Program-made: the position numbers and the translations under genes | The notes under the pieces: model-generated | Told to the model about the DNA's origin: nothing | What the model saw: the letters and a program-made list of their open reading frames with translations, nothing else | Databases searched by the model: none | NCBI RefSeq assembly: GCF_028826105.1 | Contig: NZ_JAQGPL010000001.1 | Coordinates: forward strand, 5,463,501 to 5,527,500 | Length of the DNA: 64,000 bases | Reading direction: 5' to 3' | DNA from: Paenibacillus humicola | GTDB taxonomy: Bacteria > Bacillota > Bacilli > Paenibacillales > Paenibacillaceae | In this document: positions 46,731-55,457 of the stretch, piece after piece | Numbering within the stretch: position 1 is the first letter of the stretch | Layout: every line of letters starts with the position of its first letter

Positions 46731-47291
46731 TTAAAACAAAAATAAAAGGCCGAAGGTGAGCAAAATGACGCCGCCGCACGCTTCCCCGTATTCGCCGAGG
46801 GAGGAGCTGACGCGCCGGCCGAGCAGCAGGCCGAGAATCGACATGGCGCCGCCAAACAAGCCGAAAAGCAGTACCGTAAGCAGCACGTTAGCTGCGAATA
46901 CGCCGAGTGAAATGCCGACGGAGAACGAATCGATGCTGACGCTCAGCGCGAACAGCAGCATGCCCCATGCCGTCCGGTGGTTAATCGACAGGACCGCGTC
47001 TCCGCGCAGGGAGCTGTAGACCATATGTCCGCCGAGCAGCAGCAGCAGACCGCCGGCGACGGTCGTCGCTACGCCGCCGAGCAGGGTGCTGACATATTGA
47101 CCCGCAACGATTCCGGCGAGCGGCATGATGATATGAAACAGCCCGATCATCGTGCTCAGCTTTAAAACGTCGCGGAGGCGGATGCCTCTCATCCCGATGC
47201 CGATGCCGAGCGAAAAGGCATCCATGCCAAGCGCCAGCGCCATGATCAGCAGCGTCAGAAGCTGTCCGGTCAGCACTCCCGTCCAGGCCAT
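46731..47291 (-). CDS. mntP: Manganese efflux pump MntP
   Basis: 186 residues from the ATG at 47291, 7 bases after AGGGGG; an ATG at 47297 touches the site. Six membrane helices; conserved acidic residues in ALGMDAFSLGIGIG and VSIDSFSVGISLG are the family's metal-binding aspartates. Corresponds to B. subtilis ywlD between ywlE and ywlC. I see no manganese riboswitch in the 240-base spacer upstream, which is GC-rich and shows no other supported gene. Confidence 0.9.
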   Translation of the reverse strand: MAWTGVLTGQLLTLLIMALALGMDAFSLGIGIGMRGIRLRDVLKLSTMIGLFHIIMPLAGIVAGQYVSTLLGGVATTVAGGLLLLLGGHMVYSSLRGDAVLSINHRTAWGMLLFALSVSIDSFSVGISLGVFAANVLLTVLLFGLFGGAMSILGLLLGRRVSSSLGEYGEACGGVILLTFGLLFLF

Positions 47292-47531
47292 TGCCATACC
47301 CCCTGTCCGCTTTCTCATCCAAGCATATGCGGACGGGAGGACAAACATGACGAGGATGCCGGACGGGCGGTGCCGGCCCGGCCGGTTTGGCGTCTGGCAG
47401 ACGGGACGTTTTGGCCGGCGGAAGCTTACCGATGCCGATCGCGGAGAGCGGGCCGCCGCCGGCCGCCGCGGTTACGCGGATCCGCTGTATGGAGGCGCCT
47501 TCCGAGCCTGCGGCCATGCATCGGCGCGCAT

Positions 47532-48716
47532 CTAAACGATGACCATCCGGCCCGCAGCCGCCTTGGCCAGCCGGTTCATCAGCGCGTGCCCGATTCCTTC
47601 CTGCGGGCACGTCTCCGCCCAAATGCGTTCGACCCCCAGCTCGTCGAACGACCGCAGGGCGGCGTACAGCCCATGCGCCGCCGTTTCAAGCTGTGCGAGC
47701 GCACCGGCGACGACGACGTGATCGGCGTCGAACAAGGCGGCATGCTCGGCGAACGCGAGCACGCCCGTCCGCTCGCCGCGAGCCCGGGCGGCGTCGGCCT
47801 GCGAGCGGACGTAAGCCGCAACGTCGGCGGCGGGCCCCTGGACGAGCACCATGACGCCTCTCGGGGCGTAATGGGCGTATTTCATCCCCGGCGAGCGCGG
47901 CGCCGGGGATGCAGCTCCGGCGGCTGCGGCGAGCCCGGGACCGGGCGCTGGAGCCGGCTGCGCCGCGAGCGCGGCGGCGCCTTGCGGCGTGCCGGCGGGT
48001 TCCGCAGCCGGCACGGCCGGACCGCCCGGTGCGGGCGCAGCGCCCGGCGCCGCGGCCGCGTCATACTCGACGCGCGCGGCAACCTCACGCAGCGCCTCCG
48101 CCGTGACGCCGCCCGGCCGTAAAATGCGCACCGCATCACCGTCGATTTCGACGACGGTTGATTCCAGCCCGACGCCGGGCGTGCCGCCGTCCAGGACGGC
48201 GTCGATGCAGCCGTCCAGGTCGGCGAGCACGTGCGCCGCCTCGGTCGGGCTCGGCCGGCCCGACCGGTTCGCGCTCGGCGCCGCCACCGGACAGCCGGCG
48301 GCGGCGATCAGCGCCAGCGCCGCCGGGTGAGCGGGCATACGCACCGCGACCGTATCGAGCCCCGCCGTCACCCGCGGCGAGACCGCCCCCGGAAGCGCGG
48401 GCAGGACGAGCGTCAGCGGCCCCGGCCAAAACCGGTCCATCAGGCGTGCAGCCGTCTCGCCATACGGCGCGACCAGCGTCTCAAGCTGCGAACGGTCTGC
48501 AATGTGCACGATCAGCGGGTTGTCCGATGGCCGTCCCTTGGCCGCGAAAATGCGCTCCACCGCCCTGCTGTCGCGGGCGTTCGCCCCGAGTCCGTAAACC
48601 GTCTCCGTCGGAAACGCAACAAGCCCGCCTTCGCGAAGCAGCCTCCCCGTTTCCGCGAAAACCGCCTCGTCCTGCGGTGCACCGGTCAACCGCCATCGTT
48701 TCGTGGTCGAATTCAT
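47532..48716 (-). CDS. L-threonylcarbamoyladenylate synthase (Sua5/YrdC) with expanded linker
   Basis: 394 residues. It makes threonylcarbamoyl-AMP for tRNA t6A37. YrdC domain (about 14-205) with GGLVAFPTETVYGLGANA, KGRPSDNPLIVHI and SANRSGRPSPT; Sua5 C-terminal domain (about 280-394). The linker between them (about 219-277) is almost entirely Ala, Pro and Gly and much longer than usual, ending at the conserved SPGMKYAHYAP. Corresponds to ywlC of B. subtilis. The ATG at 48716 is used; upstream is AT-rich with TTATACC. Confidence 0.93.
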   Translation of the reverse strand: MNSTTKRWRLTGAPQDEAVFAETGRLLREGGLVAFPTETVYGLGANARDSRAVERIFAAKGRPSDNPLIVHIADRSQLETLVAPYGETAARLMDRFWPGPLTLVLPALPGAVSPRVTAGLDTVAVRMPAHPAALALIAAAGCPVAAPSANRSGRPSPTEAAHVLADLDGCIDAVLDGGTPGVGLESTVVEIDGDAVRILRPGGVTAEALREVAARVEYDAAAAPGAAPAPGGPAVPAAEPAGTPQGAAALAAQPAPAPGPGLAAAAGAASPAPRSPGMKYAHYAPRGVMVLVQGPAADVAAYVRSQADAARARGERTGVLAFAEHAALFDADHVVVAGALAQLETAAHGLYAALRSFDELGVERIWAETCPQEGIGHALMNRLAKAAAGRMVIV

Positions 48717-48862
48717 CGTCTGATTCAGTCCCTAACCTCTAGTAGTAAGCGATATTGCCTTTCATTATACCATACCCGAAATCGGCGGCGCTTCTAACGA
48801 AACGCCGAAGCAGGCCCATTTTCAAAAAGCGGTACGGCAGCGGCCGTTCATTTTGCAGCGTC

Positions 48863-48903
48863 AAAAAGCAATTCGGGCACCCTCTGGGGTCAGAGGATGC
48901 CCG
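48863..48903 (-). terminator. Rho-independent terminator of spoIIR
   Basis: CGGGCACCCTCTG (48874-48886) pairs with CAGAGGATGCCCG (48891-48903) with one G-U/mismatch; the RNA continues AATTGCTTTTTG. Confidence 0.85.
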
Positions 48904-48930
48904 GATCTATGGATAAGGGCAGTGCGCCCT

Positions 48931-49689
48931 TTATTTGAACAAGCTTTTAATGAAGTCGATGACCGAGAGGATGAGCTCCCACAGAAAAAATTTCACCTGC
49001 GGCGCCTTCTGGCCGTCCGCCTGCTGAAGGTGCGGATTTGCCGCATCGTCTTTGTTCGAATCGTTGTGACCGTTATGCTGCGAGACCTTCGACGTCCCGG
49101 CTTGATCCCCGCCGGCCTTGACCGGAGCGTTCGTCTTGGCGACGTTCGCCGCTGCCGCTGCGGGAGCCGTCGCTTCTCCGCTGACCGCGTCCACGAAGCA
49201 GAGCGGCGGGAACAGCACGCACCACCAGTTTTGGCCCTTTCCGCTGCCGAGCGAGATGCGAAGCGCTTCATAGTTGCCGGCCGGATACACCTTGCTGCCG
49301 TACAGCTTCGTCGGGAACGGGACGACGGCGAGCTCGGCGTCGAATCCGTAATGGAAGCCGCGCCGCTGCAGCTCGTCCGCGACGACGCGGTCGATATCCT
49401 TCATATGCGAGCGGATCGTTGCGCGCGCCTGATCGATCGTTTGCGGCCCCTCGACCCAGCGGTCGATTTCGGCGACGACGGCGTCCCTGACGTGGCGCTT
49501 GACCGCTTGGTCCGCCGCGCTGTCGGAATTGGCGAGAATGCGAAGCCGGATCGAATCCTTCGGAATGTCGCCGTTTGCGACGGCGGCGTCGACATGCTGA
49601 TTTTCCCAGCTCATAATAAGGAGGACGAGAGCAAAAAGCAGATAACCGTAATAGCGGCGGTACGGAAAACGGGAATAAGTGCGGATCAT
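48931..49689 (-). CDS. spoIIR: Stage II sporulation protein R
   Basis: 252 residues from the ATG at 49689 behind AAAAGGAG. One N-terminal hydrophobic segment (about 14-30) then the secreted domain. SpoIIR is made in the forespore and triggers SpoIIGA to process pro-sigma-E. Family features: LRILANSDSAADQAVKRHVR, VYPAGNYEALRISLGSGKGQ and NWWCVLFPPLCFVD. The C-terminus has a Gln/Asn/Lys-rich linker and a final FFLWELILSVIDFIKSLF helix, longer than in B. subtilis. A sigma-F-like promoter lies upstream. Confidence 0.94.
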   Translation of the reverse strand: MIRTYSRFPYRRYYGYLLFALVLLIMSWENQHVDAAVANGDIPKDSIRLRILANSDSAADQAVKRHVRDAVVAEIDRWVEGPQTIDQARATIRSHMKDIDRVVADELQRRGFHYGFDAELAVVPFPTKLYGSKVYPAGNYEALRISLGSGKGQNWWCVLFPPLCFVDAVSGEATAPAAAAANVAKTNAPVKAGGDQAGTSKVSQHNGHNDSNKDDAANPHLQQADGQKAPQVKFFLWELILSVIDFIKSLFK

Positions 49690-49754
49690 CACGACAAGCT
49701 CCTTTTCGGCACCCGTCGGTGCGCTCGGCTTGCGTTCCGGAACGATCATACTTC

Positions 49755-49784
49755 AAGTATGACCGCATCCCGCCGCCCTTAAAC
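49755..49784 (-). promoter_or_regulatory. Candidate sigma-F promoter of spoIIR
   Basis: Minus strand: GTTTA (49780-49784), 15 bases, GGTCATACTT (49755-49764). The -10 overlaps a perfect 8+1+8 palindrome TCATACTTCAAGTATGA (49746-49762). Confidence 0.4.
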
Positions 49785-49905
49785 CTAGCGGATCGATGAA
49801 AGTTGAGAGGGAAGGTAGAAAGATTTAAGAGAGCCGGCGGCGCTGCCGCTGTGCCGGGACGGGGCGGAGAAGGACTGGCATTTGGAATGACGGAGGGAAA
49901 CGCGA

Positions 49906-50451
49906 ATGGCGAATGTTTTTCTGCTTACGAGTAAGCCTCGAATGGGAAAATCGACCGCGGTAAAACGGATCGCGGATCTCGTCGGAGCTGGCTTGTGCGG
50001 CGGATTTTATACGGAGGAAATGCGCGCGGACGGGGAAAGGACCGGGTTCAAATGCGTCGCCTTGGACGGCCGGGAGGCCGTTATCGCACACATCGAAGAA
50101 AAAAGTCCGCTGCGGATCGGACGGTACGGGGTCCGTACGGATCGAGGCGGTCGGTCTTGATGCGCTCGAACGCGCGATCGCGGCCGCTCCCGTCGTCGTG
50201 GTTGACGAGATCGGCTTCATCCAGCAGGATCGGAGCGTTTTCGCGATACACTCCGCCGGATGCTGCTGGAGCCGGGCATTGTCGTCGGAACCGTTTATGC
50301 CGATGAGCAGGCCGACTTCGCGTGGGTGAGAAGCGCTCCGGGCGTCACCCTGTTTACGCTCACGGAGGAGAACCGGGACCGGGTGCCGGGCATTATCGCG
50401 GGTAACGTGCAGGCATTGCTATTGGCTCAGGGGCAGCAGGAAAAGGGTTAG
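49906..50451 (+). pseudogene. THEP1-like nucleoside-triphosphatase with two compensating frameshifts
   Basis: The frame from ATG 49906 (site GGAGGG) gives MANVFLLTSKPRMGKSTAVK, a P-loop, and a GGFYTEEMRADGERTGF segment typical of the THEP1/DUF265 NTPases. It stops at 50158. Continuing in the +1 frame from about 50135 gives AAAPVVVVDEIGFIQQ, a Walker B strand. After about 50243 the first frame resumes with MLLEPGIVVGTVYADEQADF and runs to a stop at 50449-50451. So one extra base near 50131-50134 and one missing base near 50243 would restore a normal protein of about 180 residues. Either a decayed gene or sequencing errors. It is divergent from spoIIR and convergent with prmC. Confidence 0.75.
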
Positions 50452-50465
50452 ACGGGAATGCGCCG

Positions 50466-50594
50466 CCGGCGCGCAATGCGGCGTTATGGATGTGGCTGAC
50501 CGACGTCATTGAACCGCGATGACGCGGCGGCCGGCGCGCGATGCGGCGTATGGGTGCGGCTGGCTGCCGTTATTGGACCGCGATGACGTGGCGG
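50466..50594. repeat. Imperfect 65-bp tandem duplication of the prmC 3' end
   Basis: 50466-50530 and 50531-50594 align over their length, for example GCGCGCAATGCGGCG against GCGCGCGATGCGGCG and TTGAACCGCGATGACGCGG against TTGGACCGCGATGACGTGG. The inner copy holds the last codons and stop of prmC; the outer copy is non-coding debris. Confidence 0.75.
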
Positions 50595-51655
50595 TCAATG
50601 CCCGCATAGTCGGGGATGATGCGAACCCCGCGCCATGCACCGAGGCCGCGAAGCATGGCGGCAACCGCCTCCGCTTGGCCGAGGCCGACCTCAAAGGCGA
50701 CGATGCGCGGCATCGCCGCCAGCTGCGGCAGCTGCGCGAGTATGCGCCGGTAAGGCGCGAGCCCGTCCGCGCCGCCGTCAAGCGCGAGGCGCGGCTCGTA
50801 GTCGCGCACCTCGGGCTGCAGGCCCTCGATCTCCTCCGCCGGTATATACGGCGGGTTCGATACGAGCACGTCGATCCGCATCCCGGCCGGGCCGCCGCCC
50901 GGGCCGGGAGCGTCCGGCTCTGCCTCGCGCCGCCGCTCGAACGGCGCGAGCAGGTCGCCCTGCACGAACGCCATGCGCGCCTCCGCGCCATGGCGCGCCG
51001 CGTTCGTGCGGGCGACCGCCAGCGCGTCCGGCGACAGATCGGACGCGCAAACGCGCCATCGCGGACGCTGCACGGCAAGCGTCACGCCGATGGCGCCGCT
51101 CCCGGTGCCGACGTCGACCACGGTCGGCACCGTACCCGGGAAACCCGGGCCGGGCTCCGCCCGGGCCGCGGGCGCTGCACTTGCATCGCGGCCGGCCGGC
51201 AAGCCCGCGGCGCGGCCGCGATGCGCCCGTTCGCCGTCCGCGGCGCTCGCGGCCTCCGGCCAAAGCCGGTCGGCCTCCTCCAGGACGGCTTCTACGAGCA
51301 GCTCCGTCTCCGGGCGCGGGATCAGCACGGCCGGCGTAACCGTGAACGGCCGGCCGTAAAACCACTGCTCGCCGATAATGTACTGCGACGGCTCGCCCGC
51401 CGCTTTGCGGGCGACCGCCCGCTCCCAATCCGCCTGAGCCGCGGCGGGAAACGGGTCGCGCGAATCGCGCAGCAGCTCCGCCCGGCCGAGCCCGAGCGTA
51501 TGCATGAGCAGCAGCTCCGCGTGATTTCGCGGCTCGCCGATCCCGTGCGCCTCCAAAAACAAAGAAGCCTGCTGACAGGCTTCCCCAATCGCCGCCGGCA
51601 GGCGCTGGCTGAATATAGCCCCGCCGCGGTCGCCTTCACTTGTTACGCGCTTCAT
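50570..51655 (-). CDS. prmC: Release factor glutamine N5-methyltransferase
   Basis: 361 residues, long for PrmC. It methylates the GGQ glutamine of release factors. N-terminal helical domain (about 15-110), SAM-binding VVDVGTGSGAIGVTLA and substrate motif NPPY (267-270, VSNPPYIP). Residues about 134-176 are an Ala/Gly/Arg/Pro-rich insertion between domains that is not normal for the family. Directly downstream of its substrate gene prfA. Confidence 0.93.
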   Translation of the reverse strand: MKRVTSEGDRGGAIFSQRLPAAIGEACQQASLFLEAHGIGEPRNHAELLLMHTLGLGRAELLRDSRDPFPAAAQADWERAVARKAAGEPSQYIIGEQWFYGRPFTVTPAVLIPRPETELLVEAVLEEADRLWPEAASAADGERAHRGRAAGLPAGRDASAAPAARAEPGPGFPGTVPTVVDVGTGSGAIGVTLAVQRPRWRVCASDLSPDALAVARTNAARHGAEARMAFVQGDLLAPFERRREAEPDAPGPGGGPAGMRIDVLVSNPPYIPAEEIEGLQPEVRDYEPRLALDGGADGLAPYRRILAQLPQLAAMPRIVAFEVGLGQAEAVAAMLRGLGAWRGVRIIPDYAGIDRHVIAVQ

Positions 51656-51785
51656 GCTGCAAGCGCCCCTCTCTCTTGAATAACATCCGTCAGGCTTGTA
51701 TCCTCATCAGGCGGTCTGCCTTCACCGGCAACCACCGCAGCCCCGGGATTCCGCGGCCCCGCCGGCAGCCACTCGTTCGTCCGGA

Positions 51786-52865
51786 TCAGACCTGAAGCTG
51801 ATTTTCCCGCTCGAGCAGCTCGGCCTGGGCCGTCAGCGTAAGCGTGTTAATGATCTCTTCCATATCGCCGTTCAGGACGGAATCCAGCTTATGCAGCGTC
51901 AGACCGACCCGGTGATCGGTCACGCGGCTCTGCGGAAAATTGTACGTGCGGATCCGCTCGCTGCGATCGCCGGTGCCGACCTTGCTTTTGCGCTCGCCGG
52001 CGTATTTGGCTTCCTCTTCCTGCCGCTTGATGTCGTAAATGCGGGCGCGCAGCACCTGCAGCGCCTTCGCCTTATTGTCGTTCTGCGACTTGCCGTCCTG
52101 ACACGTCGCCATAATGCCCGTCGGAATGTGCGTGACGCGCACGGCCGACTTCGTCGTGTTGACGGACTGTCCTCCCGCGCCGCTCGAGCAGAACGTATCG
52201 ACACGGATATCCTTGTCGAGAATTTCCACCTCGAGCTCCTCGACCTCCGGCATGACGGCCACCGTCGACGTCGACGTATGAATCCGTCCGCCCGACTCCG
52301 TTACCGGGACACGCTGCACGCGGTGCGCGCCGCTTTCGAATTTCAGCTTGCTGTAGGCGCCTTTGCCGGATACCATGAACGTTACCTCTTTGAAGCCGCC
52401 AAGGTCGCTTTCGTTGGCATCCATCAGCTCGACGCGCCAGCCCTGAGCATCCGCATATTTCGTATACATGCGGTACAGGTCGGAAGCGAACAGCGCCGCC
52501 TCGTCGCCCCCGGCCGCGCCGCGGATTTCGACGATCACATTCTTGTCGTCGTTCGGGTCCTTCGGCAGCAGCAGCAGGCGGATCCGCTCTTCCAGAGCTT
52601 CCTTGCGCTCCGTCAGCTCTTCGATCTCCAGCTTCACCATTTCGCGCAGCTCGTCGTCGAGCTTCTCGCCCTGCATCGCTTTGGCGTCGTCCAGCTGAGC
52701 CGAAACCTGTTTATATTCCGTAAAGGCTGCATAAGCGTCCTGCAAATCGGACTGCTCCTTGGAGTAGTCGCGCAGGCGCTTCGGATCGGCCGCCACATCC
52801 GGATCGCAAAGCAGTTCGCTTAATTTCTCGTACCGGTCGGCGAGTGCCTGTAATCGGTCCAACAT
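51786..52865 (-). CDS. prfA: Peptide chain release factor 1
   Basis: 359 residues. Reads UAA/UAG. The [15 protein letters not shown] loop carries the universally conserved GGQ, and the anticodon-like PAT-type region lies upstream of it. N-terminal coiled coil [18 protein letters not shown]. Starts at ATG 52865 behind AGAGGTGAG. Gene pair prfA-prmC is standard. Confidence 0.97.
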   Translation of the reverse strand: MLDRLQALADRYEKLSELLCDPDVAADPKRLRDYSKEQSDLQDAYAAFTEYKQVSAQLDDAKAMQGEKLDDELREMVKLEIEELTERKEALEERIRLLLLPKDPNDDKNVIVEIRGAAGGDEAALFASDLYRMYTKYADAQGWRVELMDANESDLGGFKEVTFMVSGKGAYSKLKFESGAHRVQRVPVTESGGRIHTSTSTVAVMPEVEELEVEILDKDIRVDTFCSSGAGGQSVNTTKSAVRVTHIPTGIMATCQDGKSQNDNKAKALQVLRARIYDIKRQEEEAKYAGERKSKVGTGDRSERIRTYNFPQSRVTDHRVGLTLHKLDSVLNGDMEEIINTLTLTAQAELLERENQLQV

Positions 52866-52917
52866 CGGTTCTCACCTCTAATTTTCGGTTCTTCATAATA
52901 AACCTATCCGTCCTATA

Positions 52918-52926
52918 AGTATAACA
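52918..52926 (-). promoter_or_regulatory. Candidate extended -10 promoter of prfA
   Basis: Minus strand TGTTATACT (52918-52926), about 55 bases upstream of prfA. The rest of the 290-base spacer up to ychF (52927-53157) shows nothing convincing. Confidence 0.4.
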
Positions 52927-53157
52927 TATTGCGCAAGCATTCATATACGTGCGATTTCTGGGGAAAGCGCCGCAAACGCCCAGGGAAAATAGACGGCTCC
53001 CCCTGCCGAAATAACGTCAGTTCAGGCTTCGCTCCCATGTCTGCCGCAAGGTTCCCCAGCCGCACGAAAAGGACCCGGCCGTCCCGGGTCCACATTACCT
53101 GCAAAATTATGCGCTGCGGGCGACCGGCCGTTCCCGCTCCCGCCGCCGCGCGCCGCA

Positions 53158-54258
53158 CTATACGTTGAAGCGAAAATGCATGACGTCGCCGTCCCGGACG
53201 ACATAATCCTTGCCCTCGAGGCGAAGCTGGCCCTTCTCCCTCGCGGCATTCATCGAGCCGGCTGCGACAAGATCGTCGTAGGACACGACCTCCGCACGAA
53301 TAAAGCCGCGCTCGAAATCCGTATGGATGACGCCGGCCGCCTGCGGCGCCTTCGTCCCCTTGCGGATCGTCCAGGCGCGAACCTCCTGCACACCCGCCGT
53401 GAAATACGTATAAAGGCCGAGCAGCTTGTAGGCCGCGCGGATGAGCCGGTTCAGGCCGGACTCTTCAAGGCCCAGCTCCTCCAGAAATATCGCCTTGTCC
53501 TCGCCTTCGAGCTCGGCAATCTCGGCTTCCACCTTGGCGCTGATCGGCACGACCTCCGCGCCTTCGGCCGCGGCGAATTCGCGGACCTGCTGCACGAACG
53601 GATTGCCATCTGCACCGCCCGCTTCGGCTTCACTGACGTTGGCCGCATAAAGAACCGGCTTCATCGTCAGCAGGTGCAGCTCGCGGACGACCGCCCGCTC
53701 CTCTTCGTTCAGCTCGACGCTGCGCGCCGGAAGGTCGGCATAGAGCGCCTCCTTGATGCGTTCCAGCGTCTCAACCTCGAGAGCGTATTTCTTGTCGCCG
53801 CCCTTCATATTTTTGCGGCTGCGGTCGATTCGGCGCTCGACGGTATCCAGATCGGCCAAAATAAGCTCCAGGTTGATTGTCTGAATGTCGCCCAGCGGAT
53901 CGACCTTGCCCGATACGTGCGTAATGTTCTCGTCCTGGAAGCAGCGCACGACGTGCACGATCGCGTCCACCTCGCGGATATTGGCCAAAAATTTGTTGCC
54001 GAGGCCTTCGCCTTGGCTTGCGCCTTTGACGATCCCGGCAATATCGATAAATTCAAACGCCGTTGGCACCGTGCGGTTCGGCGTTACCAGCTCGGTCAGC
54101 TTATCCAGGCGCGGGTCCGGCACTTCGACGATGCCGACGTTCGGGTCGATCGTACAGAACGGGTAGTTCGCCGATTCCGCGCCCGCCTGCGTAATCGCGT
54201 TAAACAGCGTCGACTTGCCGACGTTCGGCAGCCCGACGATACCACAAGAGAGCGGCAT
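53158..54258 (-). CDS. ychF: Ribosome-binding ATPase YchF
   Basis: 366 residues. Obg-family P-loop protein that prefers ATP. G1 is [21 protein letters not shown]3 is [17 protein letters not shown] with the usual replacement of the catalytic glutamine; the G4 region reads LYAANVSE (NVSE instead of NKxD), typical of YchF. A coiled-coil insert (150-220) and C-terminal TGS domain ([20 protein letters not shown]) complete it. Confidence 0.96.
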   Translation of the reverse strand: MPLSCGIVGLPNVGKSTLFNAITQAGAESANYPFCTIDPNVGIVEVPDPRLDKLTELVTPNRTVPTAFEFIDIAGIVKGASQGEGLGNKFLANIREVDAIVHVVRCFQDENITHVSGKVDPLGDIQTINLELILADLDTVERRIDRSRKNMKGGDKKYALEVETLERIKEALYADLPARSVELNEEERAVVRELHLLTMKPVLYAANVSEAEAGGADGNPFVQQVREFAAAEGAEVVPISAKVEAEIAELEGEDKAIFLEELGLEESGLNRLIRAAYKLLGLYTYFTAGVQEVRAWTIRKGTKAPQAAGVIHTDFERGFIRAEVVSYDDLVAAGSMNAAREKGQLRLEGKDYVVRDGDVMHFRFNV

Positions 54259-54329
54259 AAGGGGTAACAGCTCCTCATCTACAATTGTCTCCAGTCATTA
54301 TACATGAAGGCCAAAAACAATGAAAGCCC

Positions 54330-55442
54330 TCAGGAGCCCCGGCGCCGGGCCGGCCGCCGGCGTTTCCGGATCAGGGCCGCGGCGAACAGCAGCGTGGTCA
54401 GGCCGCCTTCGACGGCGAGGGCGTAGAGCGGAAACCCGTACTCTAAAATGTCGAACGAATCGATCGTATTCCGGCCCAGCGGCGGCAGGATCGGCAGAAT
54501 GACGAACAGCACGCCGAACGCCCAAATCCATCGCACGCGCTTTTGCGGGCGAGTACGGAACAGCTGCGAGGCGCCCTCGGTCAAATTAAAGTACAGGATC
54601 GCGATTGTGATGAACGTCCCGAGGATATAGACCAGCATGGTCAAAATATCCATCCGTTCGAAAAAGACCGGCCGGATCGTCCGGGAGAAGCCGTAAATCG
54701 GATAATACAGCCGCCCTACCGCCTCCTGGCCGAGCGTAACGACGCTGTTCAGCAGCCAGGCGGTTATAATCGCGGAACCAAGCACGACGGCGGACACTTT
54801 CACCTTGAACGTCCGGTGCGGGCTTTGATGGTGCGGCATCACCATGCCCATCAGAATGCAGACTCCAAACCAGCTGCTCGGGTAGACGGAGGCCCGGACG
54901 GCAGGCCATATTCCGTTCTCGAACTGCGGCAGCAGCTCGCCGAGATCCATTTCCGTCACCGACAGCAGCAGCCCGAGGATCGAGACGATGAAAATCAGCA
55001 CGGCGATCATTTCCGCAAGCCTCGCGATCGTCTCGATGCCGTGGTAAGCCGCCCAGCCGGCGGCGACGACCATCGTCAGATTGAGCACGAGGACCGGCGT
55101 TCCCATCATCAGCGTCGAGGAAAGGAAATTCACGAAGATGTACAGCGAAAACCAGATGACAATCAGGAAAAAGACGAGAAAAACGGCTGCCGCCACGTTG
55201 CCGATTTTCCCCAAAATGCTGACCGAATATTGAATGAGCGACTGCCCGGGGTACGCCCTGCCCATCCAGAACAGCAGATACGCCACGTAAATATCGACCA
55301 CCGTGCCGAGCAGCATCGACAGCCACAGGTCCTGTTTGACGGCAGGGATGAGCATAGCCGGAACGGAAAAAAAGGTGAGCGACAGGATCGCCACGAAAAT
55401 GATCACAAAAAACTGTCTGTCGGAGATCATTTCCTTTTTCAT
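54330..55442 (-). CDS. Spore germination protein, GerAB family
   Basis: 370 residues, ten predicted membrane helices, APC-superfamily fold as in GerAB/GerBB/YndE. Inner-membrane germinant-binding subunit. Segments such as SWFGVCILMGMVMPHHQSPHR and the basic C-terminus (RKRRRPARRRGS) are family-like. Third gene of a gerA-gerC-gerB operon. Ligand cannot be inferred. Confidence 0.9.
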   Translation of the reverse strand: MKKEMISDRQFFVIIFVAILSLTFFSVPAMLIPAVKQDLWLSMLLGTVVDIYVAYLLFWMGRAYPGQSLIQYSVSILGKIGNVAAAVFLVFFLIVIWFSLYIFVNFLSSTLMMGTPVLVLNLTMVVAAGWAAYHGIETIARLAEMIAVLIFIVSILGLLLSVTEMDLGELLPQFENGIWPAVRASVYPSSWFGVCILMGMVMPHHQSPHRTFKVKVSAVVLGSAIITAWLLNSVVTLGQEAVGRLYYPIYGFSRTIRPVFFERMDILTMLVYILGTFITIAILYFNLTEGASQLFRTRPQKRVRWIWAFGVLFVILPILPPLGRNTIDSFDILEYGFPLYALAVEGGLTTLLFAAALIRKRRRPARRRGS

Positions 55443-55457
55443 CGATATCGCTCCCTT

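Noticed and set aside
47349..47531. Possible small gene between mntP and the threonylcarbamoyladenylate synthase gene
   Set aside because: Frames are open but composition is low-complexity, no ribosome site fits and no family is recognisable.
47292..47531. Manganese riboswitch before mntP
   Set aside because: No conserved paired region or adenine-rich loop of the yybP-ykoY type could be seen.
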